Shown: positions 47,636-56,812, numbered from the stretch's first letter. The stretch is DNA of 64,000 nucleotides from Rouxiella sp. S1S-2 (GCF_009208105.1 NZ_WFKL01000001.1:868001-932000); one strand, 5' to 3'. Program-made: numbers and translations. The notes: generated by a model from the letters alone, not told the origin.

Positions 47636-48847
47636 TTATTGTGCTTGGCGGGTAGCCGACGTAACGTTGGCCGCCATGTCGACGCTCTTGGCGTTGACGG
47701 GCATCCCCGGCATAAATACTTTTTGCACGCCGTCGATAACGACCCGATCTCCCGCTTTCAGGCCTTGCTGCACGATGCGTAACCCGCCGGCCATCGCGCC
47801 AATCTGAATATCGCGACGCTCAGCTTTGCCCGCGGCATCAACCACGTAGACATATTTGCGGTCTTGATCGGTTAACACGGCTTTATCGTCAATCAGCATC
47901 GCGTCAAACATTGGCGTGCCCGGCATTTGAATGCGGGCAAACAGGCCTGGTGTAAAGCTGCGGTCACTGTTGTCGAGCACGGCGCGCATACGAATGGTGC
48001 CGGTACTGGCGGTGAGTTGGTTGTCGGTGAAGTCGAGCACGCCCTGATGTGGATAACCCGTTTCGCCAACCAGCGCGACCTGTACCGGCAGTGCGGTATT
48101 TTTATGTTTGGCGTCGCGCGCAATGGCCTGATAGCGCAGGAAGGTACTCTCATCAACGTCGAAATAGACATAGACTTTATCGAGCGACACCAGCGTCGTC
48201 AGTACACTGGCGCTGTCTCCGGCGGTAACCAGATTGCCTGCGGTTATCATTGCCCGGCTGGCCTTGCCGTCAATCGGTGCGGTAACGCGAGTGAAGTCGA
48301 GATTAAGCTGCGCCATATCAAGCTGAGCCTGCGCAGACAATACGTCAGACTGGGCCTGTGCGGCAGCCGAGCGGCGCTGCTCCCACAGCTCTTTTGAAAT
48401 AGCTTCAGAGGCAACCAATTTTTCCGTACGTGCAGACTCGCTGCGGGCGAGGCTGGCTTGATTTTTGGCTCTAACTAGCTGTGCCTGTGCTTGTTCCTGC
48501 GCGGCGCGGTAAGTTCGGTCGTCAATGGTGAACAGCACCTGACCTTTTTTAACCTCGTCACCTTCCTGGTAGTTCACCTTATCGATATAACCCGAGACTC
48601 GCGGACGCAGCTGAACGCTTTGCACCGCTTCGATACGGCCAGTAAATTCGTCCCATTGGGTGATAGGTTTAATGACAACAGTGGCCGCACTAACCGCCGG
48701 AGCGGGTGGTGCAGAACGCTGTGCCACGCTGTTATCACATCCCACAAGAAGTGTGACGAACAGCGCTATCCCTGAGAGACGAGGGAGAAGATGCGTGCCA
48801 GAGCGACGTGCGCTTGGCATCACGGAAAAATTTTGCAGGCTGATCAT
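47636..48847 (-). CDS. oqxA: Efflux pump periplasmic adaptor, OqxA-like
   Basis: 403 residues. A signal peptide with a lipobox (ALFVTLLVGCDNSVAQ, Cys about residue 37) indicates a lipidated membrane-fusion protein. RLRPRVSGYIDKV-type biotinyl-lipoyl domain (RPRVSGYIDKVNYQEGDEVK), alpha-hairpin, and beta-barrel (VYVYFDVDESTFLRYQ) domains follow in order. Another in-frame ATG at codon 10 is possible. The sequence matches OqxA of Klebsiella. It is the first gene of oqxAB and divergent from the RarA-like gene. Confidence 0.93.
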   Translation of the reverse strand: MISLQNFSVMPSARRSGTHLLPRLSGIALFVTLLVGCDNSVAQRSAPPAPAVSAATVVIKPITQWDEFTGRIEAVQSVQLRPRVSGYIDKVNYQEGDEVKKGQVLFTIDDRTYRAAQEQAQAQLVRAKNQASLARSESARTEKLVASEAISKELWEQRRSAAAQAQSDVLSAQAQLDMAQLNLDFTRVTAPIDGKASRAMITAGNLVTAGDSASVLTTLVSLDKVYVYFDVDESTFLRYQAIARDAKHKNTALPVQVALVGETGYPHQGVLDFTDNQLTASTGTIRMRAVLDNSDRSFTPGLFARIQMPGTPMFDAMLIDDKAVLTDQDRKYVYVVDAAGKAERRDIQIGAMAGGLRIVQQGLKAGDRVVIDGVQKVFMPGMPVNAKSVDMAANVTSATRQAQ

Positions 48848-48964
48848 TGTTTTTATTTCCAGTGTCTATTTCTGGTGAACAAGCGCCATCAGCCAGTACC
48901 GCCGGTCCTGTCCACCGGAGTAACGTCCCTTGTCTGATAGGATTTTATGAGTTTGTGTCGATCG

Positions 48965-48984
48965 TTGATATGATAAGGTATCAA
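48965..48984. promoter_or_regulatory. Dyad in the oqxA promoter region
   Basis: TTGATA (48965-48970) and TATCAA (48979-48984) with an 8-base spacer, followed by ACTGATAC. Located 118-137 bases upstream of the oqxA ATG. Possible operator. Confidence 0.35.
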
Positions 48985-49110
48985 TAACTGATACATTAAC
49001 TAGAGGGGATTGTAGGGAGCTGGCTGACAAACTGCAAGAATTATTGTTGCACTTTATGTGCTATCTGAAAAGCCCTTTTGTGAAAGGCAGTAACAATTGT
49101 CGTGTAAAGT

Positions 49111-49141
49111 TTAAAATGCAATAGTAAAACTTGCATTTTAA
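49111..49141. promoter_or_regulatory. Perfect 11-bp inverted repeat upstream of the RarA-like gene
   Basis: Arms TTAAAATGCAA / TTGCATTTTAA with a 9-base spacer, 67 bases before the ATG at 49209. Such a perfect dyad is a strong operator candidate, for example for the OqxR-like regulator or another repressor. Confidence 0.6.
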
Positions 49142-49208
49142 CCAAAACTGCGTCAGCCTTTAACAAGGCTCTCTTGGTGAGGGCAAAAAACATAGCGGGA
49201 GAGCGGAG

Positions 49209-49562
49209 ATGAAAACCGAAGATTTTATTCACGACCTGATCGACTGGATCGACAATAATCTTGAAGAAAGACTGGATATTAAAACCGTGGCCGAGCGTGC
49301 CGGTTATTCACGTTGGCATTTGCAGAGAATGTTCAAAGAGCACACCGGCTTGCCGATGGGCGAATACATTCGTGCAGAGAAAATGAAAAAGTCTGCCGAC
49401 ATGTTAGCCAGCAGCGGCGAAACCATTGTCAGCGTGGCAATCTCTCTGGGCTTTGATTCCCAGCAATCTTTCACCCGCAGCTTTAAACGCCAGTTTGGCC
49501 AAACTCCGGGTGACTGGCGCCGTGCAGAAAACGGCCATTCCACACAGCATATGTGCCATTGA
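49209..49562 (+). CDS. rarA: AraC-family regulator, RarA/SoxS/RamA-like
   Basis: 117 residues, consisting of little more than the AraC DNA-binding domain, as in MarA, SoxS, RamA and RarA: DFIHDLIDWIDNNLEERLDI, then TVAERAGYSRWHLQRMFKEH (first helix-turn-helix) and IVSVAISLGFDSQQSFTRSF (second). It stands divergent from oqxA, as rarA does in Klebsiella, so activation of oqxAB is the likely role. GGAG is present just upstream of the ATG. The name is given by position and type and would need comparison with characterised RarA. Confidence 0.82.
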   Translation: MKTEDFIHDLIDWIDNNLEERLDIKTVAERAGYSRWHLQRMFKEHTGLPMGEYIRAEKMKKSADMLASSGETIVSVAISLGFDSQQSFTRSFKRQFGQTPGDWRRAENGHSTQHMCH

Positions 49563-49581
49563 TAAAAGGCCTGCGCAGCGT

Positions 49582-50331
49582 TTAGTGCACCGTTTGCTGC
49601 ATTTGCCTGCTGAGTTCCATCAGCTGTGCATTGAGCGGAACCAGTTTTTTCTGGATAGCGTTGTATTTATCCAATTGAGACTGGGTGGCGAACTGCAAAG
49701 TACTGCCCGAAATCGTCACATTTTTACCCTGACTTTTAATGAAATCGGCCTTAACAACAATTTGTTTTAACACCTGAGGCAGTAGAGTGAACACCTGTTC
49801 CGCCAATGCCGCTGGTTTTGAAACGACTTTGTTATAGGCCTGGTCATACACTTCTTTTAGGTCCTGAGGCTGCTTTAAGGCATCGTGCCGCGCATCGGCC
49901 TGTAATTTTATTACATCAATCTTTTCTGCCAACTGGGCGCTGTTATTCGCCATCTCTTGTAACCTGTCCCGCTGTTCCAGCAGTGCATTTACCGACGTCA
50001 CTGAATTCATACTGCTAAATACCGGCGCCAATGACGCATTGAGTTCAGTATCCATTTGCTGGTGGAAATCGGTAATCACCGCATAATCTTTACTGTATCC
50101 GCCAAATGACTTTATCTGTTCTTCAGACAGTTGTGGGACGGCTAACGTTTGAGTGACTAATAATCGGGTCTGAATAAATTCAATAAAGGCTTTACGCTGG
50201 GCCGGTTCTTTATCACCGCAGCCACTTATTGCTATTATTAAGGACAGAAGTATTGCAATAATTGACGAGTTAAAAAGAGCATGCTGCTTTATTAATTTTC
50301 GTTCAGTCTGTATTTCTGCGACATTTTCCAT
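49582..50331 (-). CDS. DUF3053 lipoprotein
   Basis: 249 residues. After a basic N-terminus, a hydrophobic segment (IIAILLSLIIAISGCGD) ends in the lipobox ISGC, Cys about residue 38, so the mature protein is a lipoprotein. The rest is helical (coiled-coil-like segments NALLEQRDRLQEMANNSAQL and SQLDKYNAIQKKLVPLNAQL). It belongs to the DUF3053 family (E. coli YiaF). Its function is unknown. It is convergent with the RarA-like gene, with a 19-base gap. Confidence 0.88.
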   Translation of the reverse strand: MENVAEIQTERKLIKQHALFNSSIIAILLSLIIAISGCGDKEPAQRKAFIEFIQTRLLVTQTLAVPQLSEEQIKSFGGYSKDYAVITDFHQQMDTELNASLAPVFSSMNSVTSVNALLEQRDRLQEMANNSAQLAEKIDVIKLQADARHDALKQPQDLKEVYDQAYNKVVSKPAALAEQVFTLLPQVLKQIVVKADFIKSQGKNVTISGSTLQFATQSQLDKYNAIQKKLVPLNAQLMELSRQMQQTVH

Positions 50332-50828
50332 CTCGACTTCTCTCCTTTTCCAAAGATTATTGCTCTTGAAAACCTTAGCGTAAAAGCACGATCGCCGTCC
50401 AGGTGGGGCCTGTTAACGGCAACTTTATGCAAGCTCGCGCCCAGTGTACTGCTGCTGCATTATCGTCCTCGATGAAAACCTTAAGAGTATTCGTCACAAT
50501 TGATAACGCTGCGCAACAAATCATAAGACCTTATGCTGATGAAAATCATCATGTATTGTAGGTTTAGCGACCTTTTAGGACGCTTGCTTGATGTCAGAGC
50601 ATGTTACTGTGTTGTTAAATGTGTGAGAGCTGAGTTTGTGTTAATTAACATTCTGGTTGATTTATCTGAAGAAAGTGAAAAGAGAGGTTTTGATATTGAG
50701 ATAACAGTCATAAGTTTTAAATATTAAAACTTAAATCCTTATTTTTTTGGTTTTTTATTCTGCCTTAATTGGTGTTTAAAGTCTTTTAATCTAAAATGCT
50801 TTGGCGGTGAAAAGCTGTTTAATGTGTT
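50332..50828. other. AT-rich intergenic region upstream of the RcsA-like gene
   Basis: About 500 bases without a supported gene. A 64-codon frame at 50533-50727 has no ribosome binding site or family likeness. The remainder of the gap, up to 51180, holds the RcsAB-type boxes listed separately. Confidence 0.5.
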
Positions 50829-50842
50829 TAGGAAAACTCCTA
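50829..50842. promoter_or_regulatory. RcsAB-box-like site 1
   Basis: TAGGAAAACTCCTA matches the RcsAB consensus TAAGAATATTCCTA at 11 of 14 positions and has perfect outer arms (TAGGA / TCCTA). Located about 340 bases before the RcsA-like start. Confidence 0.5.
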
Positions 50843-50911
50843 GATCAATTGGCTAATTTATCATTTTTGAACAGAATCCTGCGCCTTTTGATTAAAAAGT
50901 AGCAAAGCTTT

Positions 50912-50925
50912 TAAGACTACTCCTA
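50912..50925. promoter_or_regulatory. RcsAB-box-like site 2
   Basis: TAAGACTACTCCTA matches the RcsAB consensus at 12 of 14 positions. It is about 255 bases before the RcsA-like start. In E. coli an RcsAB box upstream of rcsA gives autoactivation. Confidence 0.6.
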
Positions 50926-51180
50926 ACATTAAGGCGATTTGTACCGATAAAACCAGGTATATTGATTGCTGTAACCTATCATTAACGTGTTTTACAAGTG
51001 TCAAAAACGATTTGAAGAGTTTGGGCTGGGGACTATTCTACATACCATAAAGATAAAGGAATAAACATGAAGTAGACATTGGTAGCTTACTGCAGGACTT
51101 AACGTTTGGTCGGGAAGGGCTCTGTTTCTTCCGGTACACAGGGGGAAGAGTGTTTTTAAACATACTATTTAGGCGGCCTC

Positions 51181-51786
51181 ATGCCTCGGATAATAATCTG
51201 GAGCGAGTGTCAATTTACTAAATTGACGTTGAAAGAAATTATCTCTAAAAAACTGCCGTACATTAACGGCGTTATTCCTTTTAATCAGAATGACGGGGTG
51301 AATATATCAACCAAGGATTATCTAATTATAGATCCATCCGGGAGTGGTTTTCAAAAGTGCTATGACTTTTTAAAAGAAAATGAACATATTATCGATCCGG
51401 AAAGAATACTTATTATCTCTTCCTCGGTGGATATGTTGATGCTTGAACTTTTTTTCAAAAAGAAATTTAAGTTTATCGAGAAGAAAAAAAGCATAACATG
51501 CGTCGTGAGTGCGTTAGAAAAATTTATCCAGCTCCAACACATTGCCAGCAATGATACACCTTATGATTATAATATTACCAAAATGGAAGGTAAGGTGCTG
51601 GTGATGATGATGTCAGGATTGTCTGTCATGAATATCTCGAATATTTTAAAATTAAGTGTAAAAACAATCAGCGTTCATAAATGCAATTCATTAAGAAAAA
51701 TTGGTGTTGATGTTAGCAGCAGCTCGGCATTGTTCTTTTTGCAATGCCACGATGTAGGTAATAAAAATCGCCAAGCTATAAATTGA
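51181..51786 (+). CDS. LuxR-type regulator, RcsA-like
   Basis: 201 residues. The C-terminal LuxR-type helix-turn-helix (KMEGKVLVMMMSGLSVMNIS; LKLSVKTISVHKCNSLRKIG, about residues 135-175) is preceded by a degenerate receiver-like N-terminal part that lacks an Asp phosphorylation motif. Size and layout match RcsA, the unstable partner of RcsB that activates capsule operons. Two RcsAB-like boxes upstream and a capsule operon directly downstream support this. Other LuxR-type auxiliary regulators (BglJ, GadE-like) are alternatives. The long untranslated leader (more than 200 bases after site 2) is not explained. Confidence 0.72.
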   Translation: MPRIIIWSECQFTKLTLKEIISKKLPYINGVIPFNQNDGVNISTKDYLIIDPSGSGFQKCYDFLKENEHIIDPERILIISSSVDMLMLELFFKKKFKFIEKKKSITCVVSALEKFIQLQHIASNDTPYDYNITKMEGKVLVMMMSGLSVMNISNILKLSVKTISVHKCNSLRKIGVDVSSSSALFFLQCHDVGNKNRQAIN

Positions 51787-51794
51787 CAAAAATA

Positions 51795-51820
51795 GGGCTT
51801 ACCCAGTTATGGGTAAGCCC
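51795..51820. terminator. Perfect 11-bp hairpin after the RcsA-like gene
   Basis: Arms GGGCTTACCCA / TGGGTAAGCCC with a GTTA loop lie nine bases past the stop. The T run is on the minus-strand side (TATTTTT), so on the plus strand it may work only partially. Confidence 0.7.
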
Positions 51821-51923
51821 CTAACATTATATATTAAATAATATTACCACCTTAAATATCCTGCTTATAGACAGGTCGGCACACTTTTGTCTGAATGTAA
51901 TAGATGACGTGAAGCTTTAATAT

Positions 51924-51960
51924 GGGCGCTGTGGCAGCCGAAAGCCAGGGGCGGTAGCAT
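51924..51960 (+). promoter_or_regulatory. JUMPstart element with ops site
   Basis: GTGGCAGCCG then AAAGCCAGGGGCGGTAGC fits the 39-base JUMPstart sequence found in leaders of capsule, O-antigen and LPS-core operons. The ops core GGCGGTAGC is at 51950-51958. RfaH loads on RNA polymerase here and lets it read through long polar operons, so the downstream operon is very likely RfaH-dependent. Confidence 0.9.
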
Positions 51961-52069
51961 ATTTATTATTTATGTTTTTTTAATGCCAGTTAAAACATTA
52001 ATTGATGAATCAATCCAGAAAGTTATGGGTTGCAAAACTTAGCGGATAAATCCATCAGGGAAACTAAGC

Positions 52070-54253
52070 ATGTCGCCTGCGCTATCTCAAAAGAAAATAG
52101 TTTCAAGTTCTCATGAAATATCTCCAGGTCGTCTCATTGGCGAATTGGTGGATAATCGTCGATTGATTATCTGTCTTACAGCTGCTATTACGCTGTTGAC
52201 CCTTATTTATATCCTTTTTGCTACGCCGGTTTATCAGGCTGATGCCGTGATCCAGGTAGAGCAAAAAGAAGGGAATGCCATTCTTGAAAGCCTTAATCAA
52301 ATGCTGCCTGATTCAACGCCGCAGTCAGCGCCTGAAATTTCTCTGTTGCAGTCACGGATGATCTTAGGGAAAACCGTCAGTGACCTTAATTTGCAAACGG
52401 TTGTGAAGCAGCTGTATTTCCCGATATTTGGTCCTGGATGGGCACGAATGATGGGGCATGCACCGGGGCAACTGGCCATTAGCCGACTCTATTTGCCGGC
52501 AGACGGCAGCAGTGTGCCCAAGGTGATTATCAGCATTATTGATGCTAATCACTATCTCATCTCAGGTAAAACGTTTAAGACCAAGGGACGCGTGGGCGAG
52601 TTGGTGGAAGATAGCAATATATCCATCAAAGTCGATAAAATAGATGCCAACCCCGGTGATGAATTTAGCGTTAAATACATCAGTGAATTCGATGCTATTG
52701 ATAACCTGCAAAATAACTACTCTGTCTCCGAGCAAGGTAAAGACAGTGGCATGCTTAGCCTGGTGTTGACCGGTACTGACAGTATACTTCTCAAGCGCAT
52801 ACTTGATAACATAACCAGTAATTACCTGGCGCAGAATATCGATCGCCAGGCCGCGCATGATGCCAAAAGCTTGGATTTTTTGAAAGTTCAGTTGCCTAAA
52901 GTCAGGAGCGACCTTGATACTGCTGAGGATAAGCTGAACCAGTATCGACAGCAGAAAGATACTATTGATCTTCCGATGGAAGCTAAAACGGTGCTCGACC
53001 AAATTGTTAACGTCGAAAACCAATTGAACGAATTGACCTTTAGAGAAGCTGAGATCTCTCAGCTTTACACCAAAGATCATCCAACTTACAAAGCACTTCT
53101 TGAAAAGAAACAGACGCTTAAAGAAGAAAAAGAACGTCTGAATAGCAAAGTTTCAACTATGCCTGATACTCAGCAGCAGGTACTGCGACTCAGTCGAGAT
53201 GTTGAATCGGGACGGACTGTTTATATGCAGTTGCTCAACAGGCAGCAAGAGCTGGATATCGCTAAATCCAGCGCCATTGGAAACGTCAGAATCATTGATA
53301 TCCCTTTGACTCGACCCAAGCCGGTTAAACCCAAAAAGATATTATTACTCGCTATGGCCGTGGTTTTTGGCGGTATTTTTGCGGTCGGATTCGTCTTTGT
53401 CCGTCTAATGCTGCATAAAGGGATTAACTCTTCCGAGAGTCTGGAAGAGTACGGCATCAATGTTTATGCAAATATTCCTATTTCAGAATGGCATTTGAGC
53501 AGACTGCGTTCCTCGTCTAAGTACAACGACGTGAAAAAAACCAATATCAGTAAAGCTACGCGCGGTTTACTGGCACTGGAAAATCCTGCTGATTTAGCGA
53601 TAGAAGCCATCAGGAATCTACGCACCAGCCTTCACTTTGCTATGATTGAAACGGACAATAATCTAATAATGATTTCGGGAGCCAGTCCGGGAGTGGGTAA
53701 AACATTTATCAGCTCAAACTTGGCGGAAGTTATGTCGCAAATTGGTAGAAAAGTTTTATTGATTGACGCCGATATGCGCCGAGGAAACTTGCATGCCATA
53801 TTCGCTCAGGATGTTGGTTTGGGACTTTCTGAAATTCTATCGGGCAAAGCCGAGTTCCATGAGGCAGTTAAGATTGCTCGTGGATCGAATTTCGATTATA
53901 TATCGCGAGGCCGGATCCCGACTAATCCCGCCGAACTATTAATGAATCGTCGTTTAGAAGACTTGCTGTCTTGGGCATCCAAGCACTATGACTACGTTAT
54001 TATTGATACACCACCGATTCTGGCGGTCACAGAGGCTGCTATTATTGGTCAATACGTAGATACCACACTGCTGGTTGCCAGATTTGAGGAAAATACTGCG
54101 AAACAGATTGAAGTGTGCATCAACCGACTCGCGCAAACTGGTGTCAAGGTGACTGGCTGTATATTGAATGGCTTAGAAAAAAAACAGGGTAGTTATTATA
54201 CCTACGGCTATGACAACTATGGTATAGCCTATTCAAGCCAGAAAGAGGCCTGA
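52070..54253 (+). CDS. Polysaccharide co-polymerase / tyrosine autokinase, Wzc-like
   Basis: 727 residues. Wzz-type domain with a first span near residues 33-52 (LIICLTAAITLLTLIYILF) and a second near 423-447. A periplasmic coiled-coil lies between (LNQYRQQKDT; EKKQTLKEEKERLNSKV). The cytoplasmic BY-kinase has Walker A GASPGVGKTF (about 543), Walker A' LLIDADMRRG and Walker B YVIIDTPPI; the C-terminus has the Tyr cluster YYTYGYDNYGIAY for autophosphorylation. It is the first gene after JUMPstart; wza and wzb, usually upstream of wzc, are absent here. Controls chain length and export. Confidence 0.93.
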   Translation: MSPALSQKKIVSSSHEISPGRLIGELVDNRRLIICLTAAITLLTLIYILFATPVYQADAVIQVEQKEGNAILESLNQMLPDSTPQSAPEISLLQSRMILGKTVSDLNLQTVVKQLYFPIFGPGWARMMGHAPGQLAISRLYLPADGSSVPKVIISIIDANHYLISGKTFKTKGRVGELVEDSNISIKVDKIDANPGDEFSVKYISEFDAIDNLQNNYSVSEQGKDSGMLSLVLTGTDSILLKRILDNITSNYLAQNIDRQAAHDAKSLDFLKVQLPKVRSDLDTAEDKLNQYRQQKDTIDLPMEAKTVLDQIVNVENQLNELTFREAEISQLYTKDHPTYKALLEKKQTLKEEKERLNSKVSTMPDTQQQVLRLSRDVESGRTVYMQLLNRQQELDIAKSSAIGNVRIIDIPLTRPKPVKPKKILLLAMAVVFGGIFAVGFVFVRLMLHKGINSSESLEEYGINVYANIPISEWHLSRLRSSSKYNDVKKTNISKATRGLLALENPADLAIEAIRNLRTSLHFAMIETDNNLIMISGASPGVGKTFISSNLAEVMSQIGRKVLLIDADMRRGNLHAIFAQDVGLGLSEILSGKAEFHEAVKIARGSNFDYISRGRIPTNPAELLMNRRLEDLLSWASKHYDYVIIDTPPILAVTEAAIIGQYVDTTLLVARFEENTAKQIEVCINRLAQTGVKVTGCILNGLEKKQGSYYTYGYDNYGIAYSSQKEA

Positions 54254-54326
54254 TAATCACTTTATGGACACGACACGAGTTTTCCAAGATTAAACTCTGT
54301 AATCAAGTGCCTTTGAGAGAAAGTGA

Positions 54327-55607
54327 ATGCTTGAACTATCTTATTTTTTATTAGTATCTATAAACATTATCATGTTTTTGATTTTGTTTATCGTCAATAG
54401 AGTAGGGCTGTTCATTACTCAGTGGCTGATATTTGTCGTCTGGTTTTTCGCATTTCCTTCTTTTTTACAGTATTCCAAGCATATATACCCTTGGGCAAAT
54501 TATCCTTTGCCTAAGGAAATAACCTTCGTCAATTTTGTCACTCTGTTGTTTAGTCTGTTTATGTTCATTGGCTACGCGATTGCTTATAAAAATGAACTTA
54601 AGGGAAAATTTGTCATAGAAACGCGGAGTGATGAGGCAAAGTCAGAATTGCACATCGACCATAAAACCAATATTGTTGCTCTGTTTTTAATGTGCCCTTC
54701 GATAGTCTTTATTGGTATAGTCGGCATTCCCTCTTTCTTCATGGGGAGGTCAATCATTAGCGACTTAGTCTATGCCGATGGTTTTCTGCCGATGCTCTAC
54801 GCATTGTCAAAATTTTGTGCGTTTGGAATATTTGTAGTTTATTTGTGTTTCTGGGTTAATAGAAATAAAGAAGAAAAATTTGGCATGTTGTCGTATGCGG
54901 TGATGCTTCTTTGCAGCGGCATTAACTTTATCATTAATAGCCCGCTGTCCAGTCCGCGTTTTCATTTTCTAAGCATGGCTGTGGCTATTGCGGTAGCACT
55001 TAAGAAAATGAACACCAGGCTTTCTTCCATTGTATTATTTATAGCTTCACCATTGTTTCTTTTCGTTTTATTTCCAATGGTCAAACATTTAGGTGAAACG
55101 GGGAAAAGTTATAATACCTACGACCTGTCCGACTATATTGTAGGCGGTGTGGATTTTGACTCTTTCCAACAGTTAGTCAATATCACTCGATTTGTTAAGG
55201 ACCAGGGTTATTCCTGGGGCATAAATTTTGTTTCGGGAGTTAGCTTCTTTGTTCCCAGGAGCCTTTGGGAGTCAAAGCCGGTTAACCTGGGCATTTTAGC
55301 CGCTCAGCATCAGGGATACTTTTACACTAACCTCAGTGCGCCTATTGTTGGTGAGCTTTACTACGCGGGTGATCTTATCGCAGTGGTGTTAGGTGCACTT
55401 TTCATTGGCTTATTGACGGGGCGGGCCGATTCGTATTTGAGACAGGCAAAAGTTTCCTATTATTATTTTATAGGTATTTGGATTTCATCATTTTCATTTA
55501 TCATTTTTCGTGGATCTTTTGGTTCCATTGCGCCTCCGATAATGCTCGGTTTATGTTCGTCGATGCTGTTGCTTTATATAAATAGGTTTAACCGGCATCA
55601 AGTATAA
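54327..55607 (+). CDS. Oligosaccharide repeat-unit polymerase, Wzy-like
   Basis: 426 residues with about 11-12 hydrophobic spans and a large periplasmic loop around residues 260-330 (SFQQLVNITRFVKDQGYSWG; VPRSLWESKPVNLGILAA). This is the usual look of O-antigen/EPS polymerases, and WESKP resembles the OAG-polymerase-type motif seen in the oligosaccharide repeat unit polymerase group. Start ATG with GAGAGAAAGTGA upstream. In a Wzx/Wzy pathway it joins lipid-linked units in the outer leaflet. Wzy genes are poorly conserved, so the call rests on topology and context. Confidence 0.78.
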   Translation: MLELSYFLLVSINIIMFLILFIVNRVGLFITQWLIFVVWFFAFPSFLQYSKHIYPWANYPLPKEITFVNFVTLLFSLFMFIGYAIAYKNELKGKFVIETRSDEAKSELHIDHKTNIVALFLMCPSIVFIGIVGIPSFFMGRSIISDLVYADGFLPMLYALSKFCAFGIFVVYLCFWVNRNKEEKFGMLSYAVMLLCSGINFIINSPLSSPRFHFLSMAVAIAVALKKMNTRLSSIVLFIASPLFLFVLFPMVKHLGETGKSYNTYDLSDYIVGGVDFDSFQQLVNITRFVKDQGYSWGINFVSGVSFFVPRSLWESKPVNLGILAAQHQGYFYTNLSAPIVGELYYAGDLIAVVLGALFIGLLTGRADSYLRQAKVSYYYFIGIWISSFSFIIFRGSFGSIAPPIMLGLCSSMLLLYINRFNRHQV

Positions 55608-55644
55608 TAACTGAATAAAAATAACTCTTCAGATGAGACGAACT

Positions 55645-56802
55645 ATGAATAACGTTGTGATGTTCACCCGCTCTCTACCTATGCATGGGTTAGGCGGCAT
55701 GGAAGTCGTAGCCTGGGATATTGCCAAGGGATTACGCGATGAGGGCTGTAATATTAAGGTGGTCACCACCTGTACAGCGGAATTTACAGGCCAGCATACG
55801 ATTGATGGAATTGATATCTATTTTATCGAGAATATAAAAATTGGTAAATACTCTGCGAAGTGGTGGCGAGAGTCTAAACGTATTTTTGATCAATACTTCG
55901 CCCATCATTGCGACACGGTGTTTAGTGTGAGCTCGGGTGCCTACGGTATTATTAATCATCGACGTGCATACCCAGGTACTCAATTTTTAATTCAGGTTCA
56001 CGGAACCGCGTGGGGAGAATTTGTTTCAAAAATTAAGACCCGAACGCTGCGTGGGTTTTTGACCTCACCTAAAAATCTAATGTGGTTGTGTCGTGATCTC
56101 TTAACTTATAATCAGTTTGATTATATTGTCGGTATTGGACAACAGGTCTGTGCGGATTTTAAAAAATGGCCTTACTCTCGTATAATAAAATTGGATAAAA
56201 CCCGGTTAATTAGCAATGGGATTGATGTGGAATTATTCAAAGACTCTTGTGAAAATACTGAAAAAATAAAAAATAAATACCATATCCCCGTTAACAAGAA
56301 AGTTATCCTGACCGCCTGTCGACTCCATCCACAAAAAGGCGTATATAACTGCATTCAGGCATTGAACTTGCTAAAGAACAAGCAAGATTTTGTCTATCTG
56401 ATTGCCGGTGATGGCAGCGATGAAGCAAGATTGAAGGCTTTGGTACAAACCTTGAATGCCCAGGATTATATCAAATTTATTGGCGCTAAAACGCGCGACG
56501 AGCTTGCCGAGATTGCGTCAGTCAGTGATATTTTTTTGTTTCTTACCGACCGTATAGAAGGCCTGCCGCTAAATATTCTTGAAGCAGCGGCAGTGGGATT
56601 ACCTATTGTGCTCGCTGAGCAGGTGCAACTTTTTCCATCAAGTAATATTCATCTCATTAATCCAAGAGATTATGCGACGGCTGCGGCTAAAATTGCCTCT
56701 TTACTTTCCGAGTTGCCGCGTGAAAAAGTAAGCTATATTCCGGCCGAATACACATTAAGTTATGCTGCTAATAAATATAAGCGCCTTCTAACGTTAGAAT
56801 GA
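55645..56802 (+). CDS. Glycosyltransferase, GT4-like
   Basis: 385 residues, GT-B fold. N-terminal Gly-rich loop (MHGLGGMEVVAWDIAKGL), C-terminal nucleotide-sugar domain starting VILTACRLHPQKGVYNCIQA (about residue 210), and the EX7E-like DRIEGLPLNILEAAAVGLP. These define GT4 retaining transferases. An ATG four codons upstream (55633) is possible; neither start has a strong ribosome binding site. It adds one sugar of the repeat unit on the cytoplasmic side. The donor is not determined, though GDP-mannose is made by manC-manB in the same operon. Confidence 0.88.
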   Translation: MNNVVMFTRSLPMHGLGGMEVVAWDIAKGLRDEGCNIKVVTTCTAEFTGQHTIDGIDIYFIENIKIGKYSAKWWRESKRIFDQYFAHHCDTVFSVSSGAYGIINHRRAYPGTQFLIQVHGTAWGEFVSKIKTRTLRGFLTSPKNLMWLCRDLLTYNQFDYIVGIGQQVCADFKKWPYSRIIKLDKTRLISNGIDVELFKDSCENTEKIKNKYHIPVNKKVILTACRLHPQKGVYNCIQALNLLKNKQDFVYLIAGDGSDEARLKALVQTLNAQDYIKFIGAKTRDELAEIASVSDIFLFLTDRIEGLPLNILEAAAVGLPIVLAEQVQLFPSSNIHLINPRDYATAAAKIASLLSELPREKVSYIPAEYTLSYAANKYKRLLTLE

Positions 56803-56812
56803 TGAAAGGATA

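Noticed and set aside
49041..49080. Marbox upstream of oqxA / the RarA-like gene
   Set aside because: GCAC-containing words are present, but the downstream YYAAAY half does not fit; the dyads listed are stronger signals.
50533..50727. 64-codon frame upstream of the RcsA-like gene
   Set aside because: No ribosome binding site and no recognisable family; chance in AT-rich DNA is more likely.
51851..51864. RcsAB-like box (TTAAATATCCTGC) just upstream of JUMPstart
   Set aside because: Fewer than half of the consensus positions agree when aligned in register.
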